This document shows, in pieces, positions 1 to 15,212 of a stretch of DNA of 64,000 bases. How positions within the stretch are numbered: position 1 is the stretch's first letter; every line of letters begins with the position of its first letter. A model generated the notes under the pieces. The model was not told where the DNA came from, ran no database searches, and saw only the letters and a program-made list of their open reading frames with translations. The position numbers and the translations under genes were made by a program. The stretch is from the NCBI GenBank assembly GCA_938007995.1, contig CALLLW010000029.1, positions 1 to 64,000 on the forward strand, written 5' to 3'. The stretch comes from an uncultured Granulosicoccaceae bacterium. Its GTDB lineage: Bacteria; Pseudomonadota; Gammaproteobacteria; Granulosicoccales; Granulosicoccaceae.

Positions 1-529
1 CACTCCGGCCCTTTTCTTTGATTGACTGTTTTATGCAACTCAATCATGTCAAAGTTTAGTGCCGGGTGCACCTTCAGCCTTATGGGCCATTATTCAGCCG
101 CCACTTGTCGTGTTTTTACCCACAGATTCCTCTGAGGACCCGTAATATCTAAGCTAGGGTTGCACCAAAAAAACTACGATAAGAACCATCACTTGAACCA
201 CAGCCGGATAATACTGCAGCAATCAACATTATGCCTTTGCACTTAAAACTTCGTAGCAAAGTCATTATAGTTTTTCATCCTCACCAGTGTCTGTGATAAC
301 TATCCAGCAAGAAAGGCTAATAATATAAGACAACGTCAGAAAGTACTGCAGAAAGCGCTAAAATTCTAATTAACTGTTAGAGTTCAATTTTTATCTATAA
401 CTTCAACGGGAATACGTGTCCGATATCATTGATATCTTCAACGACTTGTTTGAATGTACAACCTGCAGAGAGTAGTAGAACTACAATACGTGTGGCAGGG
501 CACTACAGATCATGCGTTATCAGCGGGTG
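1..529. other. Intergenic region left of ispF
   Basis: AT-rich DNA downstream of ispF up to the window edge. I see no convincing coding frame, tRNA or strong terminator. The only open frame overlapping it (from about 429, plus strand) runs antisense into the end of ispF and looks like a shadow. Confidence 0.5.
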
Positions 530-1015
530 TTACGCGGCTACTACAGTCACAACCGCGTGGGCAGCAATGCCCTCCACTCTGCCGGTAAAACCCAGCTTCT
601 CGCTGGTGGTTGCTTTAACGTTAACCTGATCTGTTTGAACACCAAGGTCTGATGCTACAACCTCACACATTGCGTCTATATACTCTGCGAGCTTTGGGCG
701 CTCAGCGACTATGGTGATATCTGCGTTGTTGATCCGATAGCCTTTGGCTGCAATCAGCTCCATTACCCGTGCCAACAGCACTCTGCTATCAATGCCTTTA
801 TAGGCATCATCCGTATCCGGGAAATGTCGGCCTATGTCACCAAGCGCGCAAGCGCCGAGTATTGCATCGGTCAACGCGTGTAGAGATACATCACCATCGC
901 TGTGCGCTTTGAATCCCTTATTGTGAGGGATTTTTACACCACACAACACAATATGTTCTCCCTGACAAAAAGCGTGCACATCGTATCCGTGTCCGATTCT
1001 TATTGACTGATTCAC
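530..1015 (-). CDS. ispF: 2-C-methyl-D-erythritol 2,4-cyclodiphosphate synthase
   Basis: IspF (161 aa) converts CDP-ME 2-phosphate to MEcPP in the cytosolic MEP isoprenoid pathway. The family N-terminal motif [11 protein letters not shown] supplies the metal-binding Asp and His, [18 protein letters not shown] follows, and the C-terminal [12 protein letters not shown] block is intact. Length is normal for the family. The start is GTG, and its GTGA overlaps the ispD stop by 4 nt, so the two are probably translationally coupled. It is the last gene of the pyrG-kdsA-eno-ftsB-ispD-ispF run. Confidence 0.97.
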   Translation of the reverse strand: MNQSIRIGHGYDVHAFCQGEHIVLCGVKIPHNKGFKAHSDGDVSLHALTDAILGACALGDIGRHFPDTDDAYKGIDSRVLLARVMELIAAKGYRINNADITIVAERPKLAEYIDAMCEVVASDLGVQTDQVNVKATTSEKLGFTGRVEGIAAHAVVTVVAA

Positions 1016-1752
1016 GATCCACCCTCTGTTTGTTTGTCGGTTGGCGATTCAAATTGCTGCGCATTTAGATAATGCTCAGCCAGTGCGATATCAGTGGGTG
1101 TGGTGACCTTAATGTTGTCTGCACTACATTGCACAAGCTTTGGGCGATAGCCTGCAAGCTGCATCGCAGAGGCTTCATCAGTGATTGCTGCTGCATTACT
1201 CAGAGAGTCATTTAAAGCTTGCAACAGCAACACTATTGAAAACAGCTGGGGTGTGGCTGCGCGCCATAGCTGATCGCGATCCACTGTTTCAAGCAGTTGC
1301 TGATTGCCATCAGATCTTTTGATTGTATCTGTCACCGGCATTGCCAGTAAGCCACCATGTTTATCACCGGCGACTTCATCGATCAATCGGTAAATATCTG
1401 CCACCCGCACACAGGGTCGCGCGGCATCATGCACCAGCACCTGGCTATCTGGCTCGGTCACTGCTGCGAGATGCTGCAGGCCGTTTCTGACAGATTCGGC
1501 ACGCGTAGCACCACCGACACAGATAGCAATATTCGGGTGATCAAAAGCGATCTTTTGCTCGCTATATGTGCTTTCATCCACCACAACTACAATGGAACAC
1601 AGCGACTCAACGTGCAGCAGTCTTTCAATTGTATGCGAAAGCACTGACAAGCCGTTAATTGAGATAAATTGCTTGGGTATTGTGCTCTGCATACGTGAAC
1701 CGATACCAGCCGCCGGTACTACTGCATGCAGACTCCCTGTATAGCGTGCCAC
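1012..1752 (-). CDS. ispD: 2-C-methyl-D-erythritol 4-phosphate cytidylyltransferase
   Basis: IspD (246 aa) transfers CMP to MEP, giving CDP-ME, two steps before IspF. The nucleotide-binding motif [11 protein letters not shown] is at residues 11-21, followed by PKQF, the VHDAARPCV block near residue 107 and TDEASAMQ. Length is slightly above the usual 230 aa because of a short polar C-terminal tail. It overlaps ispF by 4 nt and follows ftsB after about 116 nt. Confidence 0.97.
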   Translation of the reverse strand: MARYTGSLHAVVPAAGIGSRMQSTIPKQFISINGLSVLSHTIERLLHVESLCSIVVVVDESTYSEQKIAFDHPNIAICVGGATRAESVRNGLQHLAAVTEPDSQVLVHDAARPCVRVADIYRLIDEVAGDKHGGLLAMPVTDTIKRSDGNQQLLETVDRDQLWRAATPQLFSIVLLLQALNDSLSNAAAITDEASAMQLAGYRPKLVQCSADNIKVTTPTDIALAEHYLNAQQFESPTDKQTEGGS

Positions 1753-1868
1753 TCAGCTCAACCTTCTGCGGGCGATTTCACCACTCGCCGGACCTGAATC
1801 AGTAGGTATGGATTCATCTCAACTTTATATACTGACGGGATTGATGTGCTGGTTAGTTGCAAGAGCAC

Positions 1869-2231
1869 TCACTGCGGGCTGTTTATTTGCGATCCAAGCT
1901 CTTGCTGACCGGTTGATATACGAGCGAGGTTGTCGCTGTCTGGACCACTATCAACTTTTTCACCCACGAACTGATAAAAGGTTTCACCCTCACCGATCAT
2001 GCCCAGCTCGCTGCGAGCGCGTTCTTCGATTTCCCCAAGTCCTTCTTGTAAATCTCTTACTTCAGCACGCAGTGCATTGTTGATATCTCTCTGCTGTTCC
2101 AGTTGTTCTGAAAGGCGGGTGACTTCTGCCTGATGACGCTGCACTTCACGTACACCTCCATCGCCCACCCACAGCCGCCATTGCAGCACCACAAACAGCA
2201 AAGACAAGAAGACCATCAGCGCTTTAAGCAT
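1869..2231 (-). CDS. ftsB: Cell division protein FtsB
   Basis: FtsB (120 aa) is a bitopic divisome protein that joins FtsL and FtsQ. It has a short cytoplasmic N terminus, one membrane segment at about residues 4-22, then a periplasmic coiled coil (about 30-75) and the ERARSELGMI-GETFYQ region typical of the family. The C terminus is about 15 aa longer than the E. coli protein and low in complexity. Its place between eno and ispD matches the conserved gammaproteobacterial order. Confidence 0.94.
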   Translation of the reverse strand: MLKALMVFLSLLFVVLQWRLWVGDGGVREVQRHQAEVTRLSEQLEQQRDINNALRAEVRDLQEGLGEIEERARSELGMIGEGETFYQFVGEKVDSGPDSDNLARISTGQQELGSQINSPQ

Positions 2232-2261
2232 AGACGTTCCGATAAACCAATTGTGATTCAG

Positions 2262-6375
<4,114 letters not shown>

Positions 6376-7740
6376 TCACAACACGAAGTCGGGGCCGCAA
6401 ATATCAACCAGCAAATCACGGTGGAATACAAACACCAGACGACTCCGATGCCAGGGCGGAATATTTTTTTGTTGCAGCAAAGATTTTACCGAAACCGAAT
6501 GCCCGGCAGCGTCACGACGCCAGCGCTCGCCGCCTCGCCGGTTGCGTACCACTAAAGGCTTACCGATGAACGGCAATAGTTTGGGATGACACGAAGCATC
6601 GAGCTGCCAGCCGAGTTCCCTGATCAGCAATGGCGGTTCACTGCAGCACCATTGATACTCAAAGTCAGGTAGTGGATCAAATTGATCGCGATCATCTACA
6701 TACAGCGCGTCCTGATATCTGGCGACAGATGCACGACCAAAGTTCACACGTCCGTGGCCCTGCCCGTTATCGACTACCAGGTCTTTCAGTATTTGTTGCA
6801 GTTGCACTGTTGATGGCATTTGGTATCCATGATGCCGGATCCAGTTTCGCAGCAGGTTTTTCTGCCTTAAGTAACTGAGCGACTGTAGATGCCGCACCGA
6901 TAGCTGTGGTGGCATTTGCGCTGCGATGCTTTGATCCGCTGCGTCTACCACGCTGTGAGATGAATCCTGCAAAGCGAGATCGTTGGCGAGGGCAACAGCT
7001 TCAGCACAGTGATTCGCACTGCGAGTCATATTTTTTACCGCATTTGGCCAGCGCTTTTGCAGCCGTGGCAACAACTCATGCCTGAGATAATTTCGATCAA
7101 AGTCGAGATTATTATTACTTGGATCATCGCACCAACTGAGCTGGTGACGGATAGCGTAAGCTTGTATTTCAGCCTGCGATACCTGCAACAACGGGCGCAG
7201 CAAAAAGCCGCTGCCGAAACGGCGCAACTCCGGCATGGCTGCCAAACCATTTGTTCCGGCACCGCGCAACAATTGCAGCAGCAAGGTTTCCGCCTGATCA
7301 TCTGCGTGATGGGCTGTGCAGAGATACTCGTTATCTTCGAGCAATTTCTCAAACGCTGCGTAACGTGCATCTCTGGCCGCTGCCTCCGGGCTCAGGCCGG
7401 ATTGCAGGTCAACTTCTACGGGTTCAATAGAGAAACTGATTGATCGCGTCTGACACAAAGCAGCGCAATGCTCACCCCACTGACCACTGTGCTGCTGCAG
7501 ACCATGGTCTACATATACTGCCCTGAGCGTACAGCCGTGAATTTTTTGCAGTTGGTCTGCAAGTGACAGCAGCACTACCGAGTCAATGCCGCCGCTTAGC
7601 GCAATCAGCAGCGACGGCGTTTTGCCCGCCGACGCACGGTGCTCTATCGACTTATTGAAGACAGATTCAAGACAGCGTGTAAGCTCTGCCACGCTGCCAT
7701 CAGGAGTCTTTGAATTCACCGTAACTTCGAAGCTTTTCAC
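6376..7740 (-). CDS. tilS: tRNA(Ile)-lysidine synthase
   Basis: TilS (454 aa) adds lysine to C34 of the minor tRNA-Ile(CAU), making lysidine so that it reads AUA. The PP-loop ATPase motif [11 protein letters not shown] lies near residue 49, with [26 protein letters not shown] and [15 protein letters not shown] after it. The C-terminal tRNA-binding region has [12 protein letters not shown]. The ATG given overlaps the end of accA by 41 nt. In-frame GTG codons at 7719 and 7692 are alternatives, the latter just past the accA stop. Confidence 0.95.
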   Translation of the reverse strand: MKSFEVTVNSKTPDGSVAELTRCLESVFNKSIEHRASAGKTPSLLIALSGGIDSVVLLSLADQLQKIHGCTLRAVYVDHGLQQHSGQWGEHCAALCQTRSISFSIEPVEVDLQSGLSPEAAARDARYAAFEKLLEDNEYLCTAHHADDQAETLLLQLLRGAGTNGLAAMPELRRFGSGFLLRPLLQVSQAEIQAYAIRHQLSWCDDPSNNNLDFDRNYLRHELLPRLQKRWPNAVKNMTRSANHCAEAVALANDLALQDSSHSVVDAADQSIAAQMPPQLSVRHLQSLSYLRQKNLLRNWIRHHGYQMPSTVQLQQILKDLVVDNGQGHGRVNFGRASVARYQDALYVDDRDQFDPLPDFEYQWCCSEPPLLIRELGWQLDASCHPKLLPFIGKPLVVRNRRGGERWRRDAAGHSVSVKSLLQQKNIPPWHRSRLVFVFHRDLLVDICGPDFVL

Positions 7741-8659
7741 TGCGCTGGCGGATCAGATCATCAAACAGCATCGGCGAAAGCTGACTCAGGTCTTCGACTA
7801 AAGCTTCCTCAAGCAGCTTTGCCATCGCCTGGTGATCCCGATGCGCACCACCACAGGGCTCATCAATGATGCGGTCAATCAAACCCAGATCCATTAAACG
7901 ATCACTGGTTATACCCATTGCCTGTGCCGCATCCGAGGCTTTGTCTGCACTTTTCCATAAAATAGAAGCACAGCCCTCCGGGGAGATAACGCTGTAGGTA
8001 CTGTACTGCAGCATGTTGACGCGATCACCGATGCCAATTGCCAACGCACCACCGGACCCACCTTCGCCTATTACGGTGCAAATAATGGGCGTGCGTAAAT
8101 CTGCCATGGTGATCAGATTGCGGGCGATTGCCTCACTCTGCCCACGTTCCTCTGCACCGATACCGGGGTACGCGCCCGGTGTGTCTATCAATGTGATTAA
8201 CGGCAGTTTGAATTTCTCGGCAAACTTCATCACCCGCAGTGCTTTGCGATAACCTTCGGGCTTTGGCATGCCGAAGTTGCGATGCAGGTTGCCCTTGGTG
8301 TCACGGCCTTTCTGGTGCCCTATCACCGCCACCGCTCTGCCGCGCACACGACCAATACCGGCGATAATTGCCGGATCATCGGCAAATGCACGATCACCGT
8401 GCATCTCTTCGAACTCGGTAAAGATCAGGTCGATATAGTCCTGCGTGAACGGCCGGTTCGGGTGACGCGCCACCTGCGACACCTGCCACGGATCGAGCTT
8501 TTCGAAGATCGACTCGGTCAGCTCGTCACACTTGGTTTGAAGCGTGGAAATTTCTTCAGCCACATCGACGTCGACATCTTCGGTGGCACTGGTCAGTTCC
8601 TCGATTTTTGCCTGAAGATCTGCAATGGGCTGTTCAAATGCCAGATAGCTGGGGGTCAT
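7700..8659 (-). CDS. accA: Acetyl-CoA carboxylase carboxyltransferase subunit alpha
   Basis: AccA (319 aa) pairs with AccD to transfer the carboxyl group from biotin to acetyl-CoA, the committed step of fatty acid synthesis. It has the N-terminal coiled segment (residues about 10-50), [31 protein letters not shown], the oxyanion-hole region [13 protein letters not shown] and the [15 protein letters not shown] block. Length matches E. coli. Order dnaE-accA-tilS is conserved in gammaproteobacteria. Confidence 0.98.
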   Translation of the reverse strand: MTPSYLAFEQPIADLQAKIEELTSATEDVDVDVAEEISTLQTKCDELTESIFEKLDPWQVSQVARHPNRPFTQDYIDLIFTEFEEMHGDRAFADDPAIIAGIGRVRGRAVAVIGHQKGRDTKGNLHRNFGMPKPEGYRKALRVMKFAEKFKLPLITLIDTPGAYPGIGAEERGQSEAIARNLITMADLRTPIICTVIGEGGSGGALAIGIGDRVNMLQYSTYSVISPEGCASILWKSADKASDAAQAMGITSDRLMDLGLIDRIIDEPCGGAHRDHQAMAKLLEEALVEDLSQLSPMLFDDLIRQRSEKLRSYGEFKDS

Positions 8660-8891
8660 TATGGTCAGGGTTCAGCGTTGAAAAATAGTAAGGCACAGAG
8701 TCAGTACCACTAACCCTGAATCTGTGTTTTTTGAAGTATAACAAATCAGGCCAGCGCGGACGTTCTCTACCAACCGCAGCAGGAAGATAGATCGTGTCCA
8801 GCTTACTGGCCTCCTCGGGAAAGGTCACAGGTGGAGCGCCTCAATGCTTTGGAGCCCCCAAGACTGCGCGCAAGAGTTTTTCAACACACCG

Positions 8892-11800
8892 CTAATACAC
8901 CAGATCTACATCACGAACCCCGGCGGTGCGAGTCAGTGATTCCAGCAGCTGCGGTGACGGATTAATCTGCCAGTCTTCGCCCAGTCGGATTCTGGCCGTC
9001 GCTTTATCGTTGGTGTAGTCGATTGCGACCGGCAGTCTGCCACCGCTTCTATGCGAAGCAAGCGCCAGCTGTATATCGGCCAACGATTCATTGTTGCCGC
9101 CATCCCAGGTCACCAACAGCAATCTGGCAAAACGCTCGCGCGCGTCTTCTATGGAATAAATCTGCCTGGCTTTGATGCTGAATCCACCGCTGAACTGATC
9201 AATGCCAAGCCCGCCATCAATCACTACCACGTTGTCCTGACCAAGCTTTTGGCCGTCTGTCTCGAGCAGCTCACCGGTGACCACGACATCGATCTTTGCC
9301 GTACAGTCATCGAGCGTTGCAGTCATGATCTTACTGCCACGATTGGTTGCCCTGATGCGCAAATCACTGACCAACCCGGCAACAACTGCATCAACCGTTG
9401 CACGACTGTTACGCCCGTCACCACCACCGCCGGAGACACGTGCACATTGATCTGCAAGTCTGCCACTGGTTATTTTGGCAAGCTCCGGCAGGTACGGCTC
9501 AATCGGATGACCCGACAAAAACAAACCGGTGGTTTTTCGCTCAGCGGTCAGTCGTTGAATGGCAGACCACGGCTCTGCCTTGGTCATTACGACTTCAAGC
9601 TCTTCAGTTTCGGCTGTGGCACCAAACAGATCCACCTGGCCACTTTGTTTATTACGCGATTGCTGATTGGCCGCACTCAATGCAACCTCCAGATTAGCTA
9701 ATAACGTTGAACGTCCCTGCCACAGTTTTACCGGCTCATCGTTTTTCGTATCTGGCTTTGATTCTGGCAAACTAACCAGTGAATCGAGGGCACCGGCACG
9801 AATCAAGGCCTCATAGACGCTGCGATTGACATTGGCATCTACACAACGCTGACAAAGATCCATTAAGCTTTTAAATTTGCCGTTAGCACTACGCTCCTGA
9901 AGAATTTTATCGATGACCGCCTCGCCTACTCCCTTGATAGCAGCAAGGCCGTAACGCACAGTTCTCTTATCTACCGGTGTAAAGCCCGTTTCTGAATAAT
10001 TGATTTCCGGTGGTAGCAACTTGCAATCATAGAGCAGCAGATCCTCAACAGTACGAACCACTTTCTCCGTAGCATCATAATCTGCGGTGAGTACAGAACT
10101 GTAAAACTCTGCAGGATAGTGGCACTTAAGCCAGGCGGTCTGATAAGACAACACAGCGTAGGCAACCGAGTGCGATTTATTAAAACCATAGCCGGCAAAT
10201 TTTTCTACCAGATCAAAAATGTTTTTAGAGAGGTGAACATCTATTCCGTTTTTACTACAGCCGTCAGTAAATACACTACGCTGCTTGGCCATTTCTTCAG
10301 GCTTCTTCTTACCCATGGCACGGCGTAGAACATCGGCACCACCAAGCGTGTAGCCAGCAAGCACCTGACCAATCTGCATCACCTGTTCCTGGTAAACAAT
10401 TACCCCATAGGTTGATTCGAGTATTGGTTTAAGGCTTTCATGCTGATAGTCCGGGTGCGGATAAGAAACCGGCTCAAGCCCGTTTTTACGGTTAATAAAG
10501 TCATCCAGCATCCCGGAGCTCATCGGGCCCGGTCGGTACAGCGCCACCAATGCGACAATTTCGTCAAAGCAATCCGGCTTTAATCTGGCAATGAGCTTTT
10601 TCATACCACCTGATTCAAGCTGGAACACACCGGTAGTGTTGGCTTGCTGCAGCAACTGATAAGTTGGCTTATCGGTGTAGCTGAGCTTTTCAAGATCCAG
10701 CTGATCTTCTGCATCGCGTTTTTTGTTGATCATCTGAATGCAGTTTTCAATGATCGTCAGGGTTCGCAAGCCAAGAAAATCAAACTTAACCAGACCCACC
10801 GCTTCGGCATCGTCTTTATCGAACTGTGTCACCAGGCTGCTGCCATCTGCTTCACAGTAGAGCGGCGTAAAGTCGGTTAAGCGAGTAGGTGCAATCACTA
10901 CCCCACCCGCATGCTTACCGGCGTTGCGCGATAAACCTTCAAGCTGCAATGCCATATCGATAACGGTACGGGTTTCTTCTTCGTTGTCGTAGGCGCGCTT
11001 TAAGTCTTCGGCCACCTCTAAAGCGGTAGACAAGGTGATACCGATATCCATTGGCACCATTTTCGATAAGCGATCACCAAAGCCATACGGGTGACCCATG
11101 ACTCTGGCAACATCACGCACCACCGCCTTGGCGGCCATGGTGCCGTAAGTGATGATCTGCGATACACGATCACTGCCGTACTTCTCGCCAACGTACTGGA
11201 TAACCTTGTCACGCTTATCCATACAGAAGTCGATATCAAAGTCAGGCATAGATACCCGCTCTGGATTCAGAAATCTTTCAAACAATAAGTCATAAGCCAG
11301 CGGATCAAGATCAGTAATGCCGAGCACATAAGCCACGAGTGACCCCGCGCCAGAACCGCGCCCAGGCCCGACCGGTACATTGTTGTTGCGACTCCATTCG
11401 ATAAAGTCGGCAACAATTAAAAAGTAACCGGGGAACCCCATCTGTATGATGACATCGAGCTCGCGTTCCAGGCGTGCATCATAAGGCTTGCGTATTTCTG
11501 CAAAGTTGTCAGCGCTTGTGTCGTAAAGTCGGCTCAGTCGATCTTCAAGCCCCTGGCGTGAAATTGATCTGAGATGATCATTCTCATCCATGCCTTCGGG
11601 CACCGGAAAGTCCGGTAGTCGTGGATCACCGAGAGAAATTTCAAGATTACAGCTCATGGCTATCTGGACTGTATTCTCCAGTGCCTGCGGGATATCGGCA
11701 AACAGTGCCTGCATCTCGCTTTCAGTTCTTAAATATTGTTCCTCACTGTAGATGCGCGGCCGTTTGCTGTTGGTGACTTCATAGCCGTCATGAATACAGA

Positions 11801-12437
11801 CCCTGATCTCGTGTGCTTCAAAATCAGTGGGTTTGAGAAAGCGCACATCATTAGTGGCCACCACCGGACACGACATCGCGGCCGCCAACGGCAATACGGC
11901 CTGAATGTATCGCTCTTCGTCTGCTCGGCCGGTACGCTGCAGTTCTATATAGAACCGACCCGGAAACAACGCCATGAAACGCTTTAGCCTTTCGGTGGCG
12001 AGATCAATGTTGCCCGCCAGCAGCGCCTGACCAATCTCGCCGGATCTGCCACCGGAAAGCGCAATGATGCCGGAGGTGTTTTCTGCAAGCCAGTCTACGT
12101 GTATTGACGCGCCGTGGTTATCCTGCCCTTGCTGGTAACTCCGTGAAACCAGTTTACTCAGGTTGAGATAACCTTCGGTGTCCTGAGCCAGCAACACCAT
12201 TGGTGTGACGTGCTCGGCGTCAGTCACAACCCGCGCGTCCACACCAACCACTGGCTTGATACCGTTTGCCAGACACGCACGATAAAACTTGATCAAAGCA
12301 AACATATTGCATTGATCTGTCAGTGCGACTGCAGGCATGCCCCCGGCTCTGACGGTTTTAGCAAGCGACTTTATGCGCACCACACTGTCTACCATAGAGA
12401 ATTCAGTGTGTACTCTCAGATGTACGAAGCCGGTCAT
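8892..12437 (-). CDS. dnaE: DNA polymerase III subunit alpha
   Basis: DnaE (1181 aa) is the replicative polymerase of the holoenzyme. The N-terminal PHP domain opens with [15 protein letters not shown]. The palm carries [14 protein letters not shown] and the catalytic aspartates of [13 protein letters not shown] near residue 400. The GVFQLES and [13 protein letters not shown] blocks follow, then tandem HhH and an OB-fold in the last 200 residues. Length is close to the 1160 aa of E. coli. Its ATG overlaps the rnhB stop (ATGA). A 230-nt gap separates it from accA. Confidence 0.98.
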   Translation of the reverse strand: MTGFVHLRVHTEFSMVDSVVRIKSLAKTVRAGGMPAVALTDQCNMFALIKFYRACLANGIKPVVGVDARVVTDAEHVTPMVLLAQDTEGYLNLSKLVSRSYQQGQDNHGASIHVDWLAENTSGIIALSGGRSGEIGQALLAGNIDLATERLKRFMALFPGRFYIELQRTGRADEERYIQAVLPLAAAMSCPVVATNDVRFLKPTDFEAHEIRVCIHDGYEVTNSKRPRIYSEEQYLRTESEMQALFADIPQALENTVQIAMSCNLEISLGDPRLPDFPVPEGMDENDHLRSISRQGLEDRLSRLYDTSADNFAEIRKPYDARLERELDVIIQMGFPGYFLIVADFIEWSRNNNVPVGPGRGSGAGSLVAYVLGITDLDPLAYDLLFERFLNPERVSMPDFDIDFCMDKRDKVIQYVGEKYGSDRVSQIITYGTMAAKAVVRDVARVMGHPYGFGDRLSKMVPMDIGITLSTALEVAEDLKRAYDNEEETRTVIDMALQLEGLSRNAGKHAGGVVIAPTRLTDFTPLYCEADGSSLVTQFDKDDAEAVGLVKFDFLGLRTLTIIENCIQMINKKRDAEDQLDLEKLSYTDKPTYQLLQQANTTGVFQLESGGMKKLIARLKPDCFDEIVALVALYRPGPMSSGMLDDFINRKNGLEPVSYPHPDYQHESLKPILESTYGVIVYQEQVMQIGQVLAGYTLGGADVLRRAMGKKKPEEMAKQRSVFTDGCSKNGIDVHLSKNIFDLVEKFAGYGFNKSHSVAYAVLSYQTAWLKCHYPAEFYSSVLTADYDATEKVVRTVEDLLLYDCKLLPPEINYSETGFTPVDKRTVRYGLAAIKGVGEAVIDKILQERSANGKFKSLMDLCQRCVDANVNRSVYEALIRAGALDSLVSLPESKPDTKNDEPVKLWQGRSTLLANLEVALSAANQQSRNKQSGQVDLFGATAETEELEVVMTKAEPWSAIQRLTAERKTTGLFLSGHPIEPYLPELAKITSGRLADQCARVSGGGGDGRNSRATVDAVVAGLVSDLRIRATNRGSKIMTATLDDCTAKIDVVVTGELLETDGQKLGQDNVVVIDGGLGIDQFSGGFSIKARQIYSIEDARERFARLLLVTWDGGNNESLADIQLALASHRSGGRLPVAIDYTNDKATARIRLGEDWQINPSPQLLESLTRTAGVRDVDLVY

Positions 12438-13087
12438 AGCGATGTTGCTGCCGTTTGTAAATACTGCCTGACCGGCCCAAAGGATCGGCGATGCTCTTCC
12501 AGCACCCCGTGCGCCTCAAGCGCTGCCAGATGAGTTTTAGTCGGATAGCCTTTGTTGCTGTCGAAGCCGTACATCGGATAGCGGCTGTGCAGCTCATGCA
12601 TCGACTGATCACGAGCGACTTTAGCCAGAATAGATGCGGCAGATATTTCTCGTATTAGCGCATCTCCCTTCACGACCGGCTGGCAATTGCATTGGGTCAC
12701 CGGGCAACGGTTGCCGTCGATCATGCAGTGGTTGGGTGTCACTGACAGCCCCTCTATTGCACGCGCCATGGCTAGCATCGAGGCGTGCAAAATATTCAAT
12801 CGATCAATCTCTTCAACGCTGGCCTCGGCAATACACCAGGCGACCGCTGACTGCCTGATTTCGCTGGCCAGCTCATTACGGCGCTCTTCACTCAACACCT
12901 TCGAATCTGCCAGACCGACGATCTTATGTGCCGGATCCAGAATCACCGCAGCGGCGTACACGCTTCCGGCTAACGGCCCACGCCCGGCCTCATCAACACC
13001 GGCAATCAGGAAACGTTCGCTTGAGCCAGCTTTGCCAAGATACAGTTCATCAAAAACCAGTTGCGGCGAGCGTATTTTGCTTCGCAT
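12434..13087 (-). CDS. rnhB: Ribonuclease HII
   Basis: RnhB (217 aa) nicks RNA-DNA hybrids and removes misincorporated ribonucleotides. The metal site begins with [14 protein letters not shown] at about residues 28-41 (Asp and Glu), with [15 protein letters not shown] and the later [13 protein letters not shown]. The N terminus has about 25 residues before the fold. It leads the rnhB-dnaE pair and is divergent from pncA across 172 nt. Confidence 0.97.
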   Translation of the reverse strand: MRSKIRSPQLVFDELYLGKAGSSERFLIAGVDEAGRGPLAGSVYAAAVILDPAHKIVGLADSKVLSEERRNELASEIRQSAVAWCIAEASVEEIDRLNILHASMLAMARAIEGLSVTPNHCMIDGNRCPVTQCNCQPVVKGDALIREISAASILAKVARDQSMHELHSRYPMYGFDSNKGYPTKTHLAALEAHGVLEEHRRSFGPVRQYLQTAATSL

Positions 13088-13259
13088 GTTGCGGATATCA
13101 GCCTTGCGGATAGAGTTGTTGATTCATGCAGCAGGCAGATAGAAAGACTTTATTACCAGCTGCGACTGCGCGCTATGATATACCCAATCCGAGGCAGAAT
13201 TGATGACGATTTTTCTCGACCCAATGTTCTGAACACTTAACAGGAAGGAGGACTCTGCT

Positions 13260-13892
13260 TTGACTCCCAATCAACAAGACGCACTGCTGATCATTGATGT
13301 ACAAAACGACTTTTGCCCGGGGGGCGCGCTCGCAGTCTCAGAGGGTGATCAGGTCGTCAGTGTGATCAATGCTGTAGCGCGAAACTTCCAACACATTGTA
13401 CTCACTCAAGACTGGCACCCGGCAGGTCATGCCTCATTTGCGTCAAGCCACAACGCAGAACCGTATTCCACTACCCGCCTCCACTATGGCGAACAAACAC
13501 TCTGGCCTGACCACTGTGTTCAGGGAAGCGATGGCGCAAAGTTTCATCCTTCGCTTCAGACTGACAACGCCAGACTGATCATTCGCAAAGGCATGCATCA
13601 CGATATAGATTCCTACTCGGCATTTTTTGAAAACGATCAAACCACTACCACCGGACTCAGTGGATACCTTCGACAACTCGATATCAAGCGTGTCTTCTGC
13701 ACCGGGCTGGCGTTTGACTATTGTGTCCGGTTTACCGCTGAAGACGCAGTCAAAGAAAATTTTCAAACAGTAGTGATTGAAGATGCATGCAGAGCCATTG
13801 ATATGAATGGAAGCGCAGACGCCGCCAGAGCTTCATTCGAAGATGCGGGCATACGCTTAATCAGCAGTAAAGAGTTAACACCTGACAGGTGA
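13260..13892 (+). CDS. pncA: Nicotinamidase (pyrazinamidase)
   Basis: PncA (210 aa) hydrolyses nicotinamide to nicotinate in NAD salvage. The catalytic Asp is in LIIDVQNDFCPGGAL (residues 9-23). The metal-site QDWHPAGHASF follows near residue 52, and the nucleophilic Cys is in FCTGLAFDYCVRFTAEDA near residue 155. The start is TTG: a strong ribosome binding site, AGGAAGGAGG at 13242-13251, sits 8 nt before it and no in-frame ATG fits. It is a single-gene unit. Confidence 0.95.
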   Translation: MTPNQQDALLIIDVQNDFCPGGALAVSEGDQVVSVINAVARNFQHIVLTQDWHPAGHASFASSHNAEPYSTTRLHYGEQTLWPDHCVQGSDGAKFHPSLQTDNARLIIRKGMHHDIDSYSAFFENDQTTTTGLSGYLRQLDIKRVFCTGLAFDYCVRFTAEDAVKENFQTVVIEDACRAIDMNGSADAARASFEDAGIRLISSKELTPDR

Positions 13893-13950
13893 TTGCACTG
13901 CTCTGACTGACATTAAAACAACTGCTGTTGTTTAGCGCTAAAGTGCAGAT

Positions 13951-13975
13951 AAAAAGAGAGCCCGCAAAAGCGGGC
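13951..13975. terminator. Hairpin downstream of pncA
   Basis: Perfect 6-bp GC stem, GCCCGC at 13960-13965 and GCGGGC at 13970-13975, with an AAAA loop. On the plus strand no U-run follows. On the minus strand the stem is followed by a U-rich tract (complement of the A-rich 13951-13957). It probably ends pncA transcription or blocks readthrough in both directions. Confidence 0.5.
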
Positions 13976-14158
13976 CCGATTGGGGGTGAGATCTTGCTGG
14001 TACAGGCAGTGCTCAAATTGGCCTACAACTCAAACCTGATTTCTGTACCCAGCCAAGCACCCCAAGTAATCCACGATACATGCCACGGGTCGGGTAGAGA
14101 ACAGCCCGCAAATCAATATTGTGTTGTTCATCACATAGCAACTGTTAAACAATTCAGG

Positions 14159-14190
14159 CTTGAAAATAAATGCGCGTATCCCTACATCTA
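14159..14190 (+). promoter_or_regulatory. Candidate sigma-32 heat-shock promoter of the hsp20 gene
   Basis: CTTGAAA at 14159-14165 equals the sigma-32 -35 consensus. CTACATCTA at 14182-14190 agrees with the CCCCATNTA -10 consensus at most positions, including CAT-N-TA, with a 16-nt spacer. This places the RNA start near 14196-14200. The assignment is by motif only. Confidence 0.55.
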
Positions 14191-14195
14191 TAGGG

Positions 14196-14264
14196 CGCCG
14201 GGGATGCTGCCTAGCAGGTCGCCGGACATTGTCTAACTTACATATTGCTTCATAGGAGAATATG
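14196..14264 (+). promoter_or_regulatory. ROSE-like RNA thermometer in the hsp20 leader
   Basis: A 24-nt hairpin at 14241-14264 buries the Shine-Dalgarno. UGCU (14246-14249) faces AGGA (14254-14257) across a UCAU loop, giving the U-A, G-G, C-G, U-A pairing that defines the ROSE family. A flanking CAUAU/AUAUG stem closes it. An upstream hairpin has CUGC (14207-14210) with GCAG (14214-14217), extended by CCGG/CCGG (14198-14201 with 14222-14225). ROSE elements melt on heating and free the ribosome site of small heat-shock genes. Confidence 0.72.
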
Positions 14265-14267
14265 AAC

Positions 14268-14729
14268 ATGAACGCTATTGATTTTACACCTTTGTACCGC
14301 AGCACTGTCGGTTTTGACCGATTTGCAAACCTGCTCGATTCCGCACTTCAGCATAACCATGGCAACGGTTATCCACCGTACAACATAGAAGCCACTGAAG
14401 AGAACGAGTACGCTATCACAGTCGCCGTTGCGGGATTCAAAGAGTCAGAACTCGACATACAAAGCGAACGCGGCGTACTTACCATACGCGGCGAGAAAGA
14501 CACGTCTGATAAAGACGAGCGTAACTACCTGTACCAGGGTATCGCCAACCGGACTTTCGAACGAAAGTTTCAACTGGCGGATCACGTCAAGGTAGTTGCA
14601 GCGCAACTGGAAAACGGTATCCTGAAGATCGATCTGGTGAAGGAAATTCCAGAGGCCATGAAGCCCAAGAGGATTGCCATCGGCACTGGCACAAAACAGA
14701 TCGAACAGAAAGATAAAGCCGCGGCGTAA
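14268..14729 (+). CDS. Small heat shock protein, Hsp20/IbpA type
   Basis: A 153-aa alpha-crystallin-type holdase that would bind unfolding proteins in the cytosol for later refolding by DnaK/ClpB. The N terminus FTPLYRSTVGFDRFANLL closely parallels IbpA. The alpha-crystallin domain spans about residues 38-130 (PPYNIEATEENEYAITVAVAGF, then GIANRTFERKFQLADHV and ENGILKIDL). The ATG at 14268 is preferred: AGGAG at 14254-14258 is 9 nt away, against only 3 nt for the ATG at 14262, and the length then matches IbpA. It is a single-gene unit under the putative thermometer. Confidence 0.95.
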   Translation: MNAIDFTPLYRSTVGFDRFANLLDSALQHNHGNGYPPYNIEATEENEYAITVAVAGFKESELDIQSERGVLTIRGEKDTSDKDERNYLYQGIANRTFERKFQLADHVKVVAAQLENGILKIDLVKEIPEAMKPKRIAIGTGTKQIEQKDKAAA

Positions 14730-14753
14730 TTGTCGCACTTCAGTGGTAACAAG

Positions 14754-14783
14754 AAGGGGATGCATCGCGTCCCCTTTTTCTTT
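14754..14783 (+). terminator. Rho-independent terminator of the hsp20 gene
   Basis: AAGGGGA (14754-14760) pairs with TCCCCTT (14770-14776) around a 9-nt loop, followed by a T-rich run up to 14783. It lies 25 nt past the stop codon. Confidence 0.85.
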
Positions 14784-15153
14784 TGCACGAGAAACCTGTG
14801 GTAAACAAAGTTAAGCTACCGATTGATATCAAAGCTTTTATCTTATTAGCATAACCTGTGTCTAGCCAATAACAACTTTGCGAAATCTGTTGGGAAGTTG
14901 AGAATGCGAGCGATTACCCACATTTGCAACACCCTGGTTTTGAAAAACCACCAAGTCTTCAAGTAGTAATGTTAACAGCCCATGCAACGAACCTTAAGCA
15001 AAAAAGCTTCCACTAACACGGTGCTGAAAAAGCAAGCAAAACATCGAACCGAGCTGGCACATTGCCGAGGCACAGGCTCAAATAAAGCTTGATTGTGCAA
15101 GCCACATTTTAATGCCGCTCGTTATGCACGAAAGAACACGCGCAACCAGTCGT
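14784..15153. other. Intergenic region without recognised feature
   Basis: About 370 nt between two facing terminators. It holds a small inverted repeat (GGTTTT/AAAACC near 14936-14950) but no open frame or RNA gene I can recognise. Confidence 0.4.
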
Positions 15154-15182
15154 AAAAAAGCCCGCTGCTAAATGCAGCGGGC
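15154..15182 (-). terminator. Rho-independent terminator of the giant coiled-coil gene
   Basis: Eight-base-pair stem CCCGCTGC (15161-15168) with GCAGCGGG (15174-15181), loop of 5. On the minus strand it is followed by a six-U run (complement of 15154-15159). It lies 31 nt after the stop codon at 15213. Confidence 0.88.
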
Positions 15183-15212
15183 CGTACGGGGAGTCGAGAT
15201 ATACCTGACTGC

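Noticed and set aside
8634..8828. 64-codon minus-strand frame between accA and dnaE
   Set aside because: Overlaps the start of accA in another frame and has no family features.
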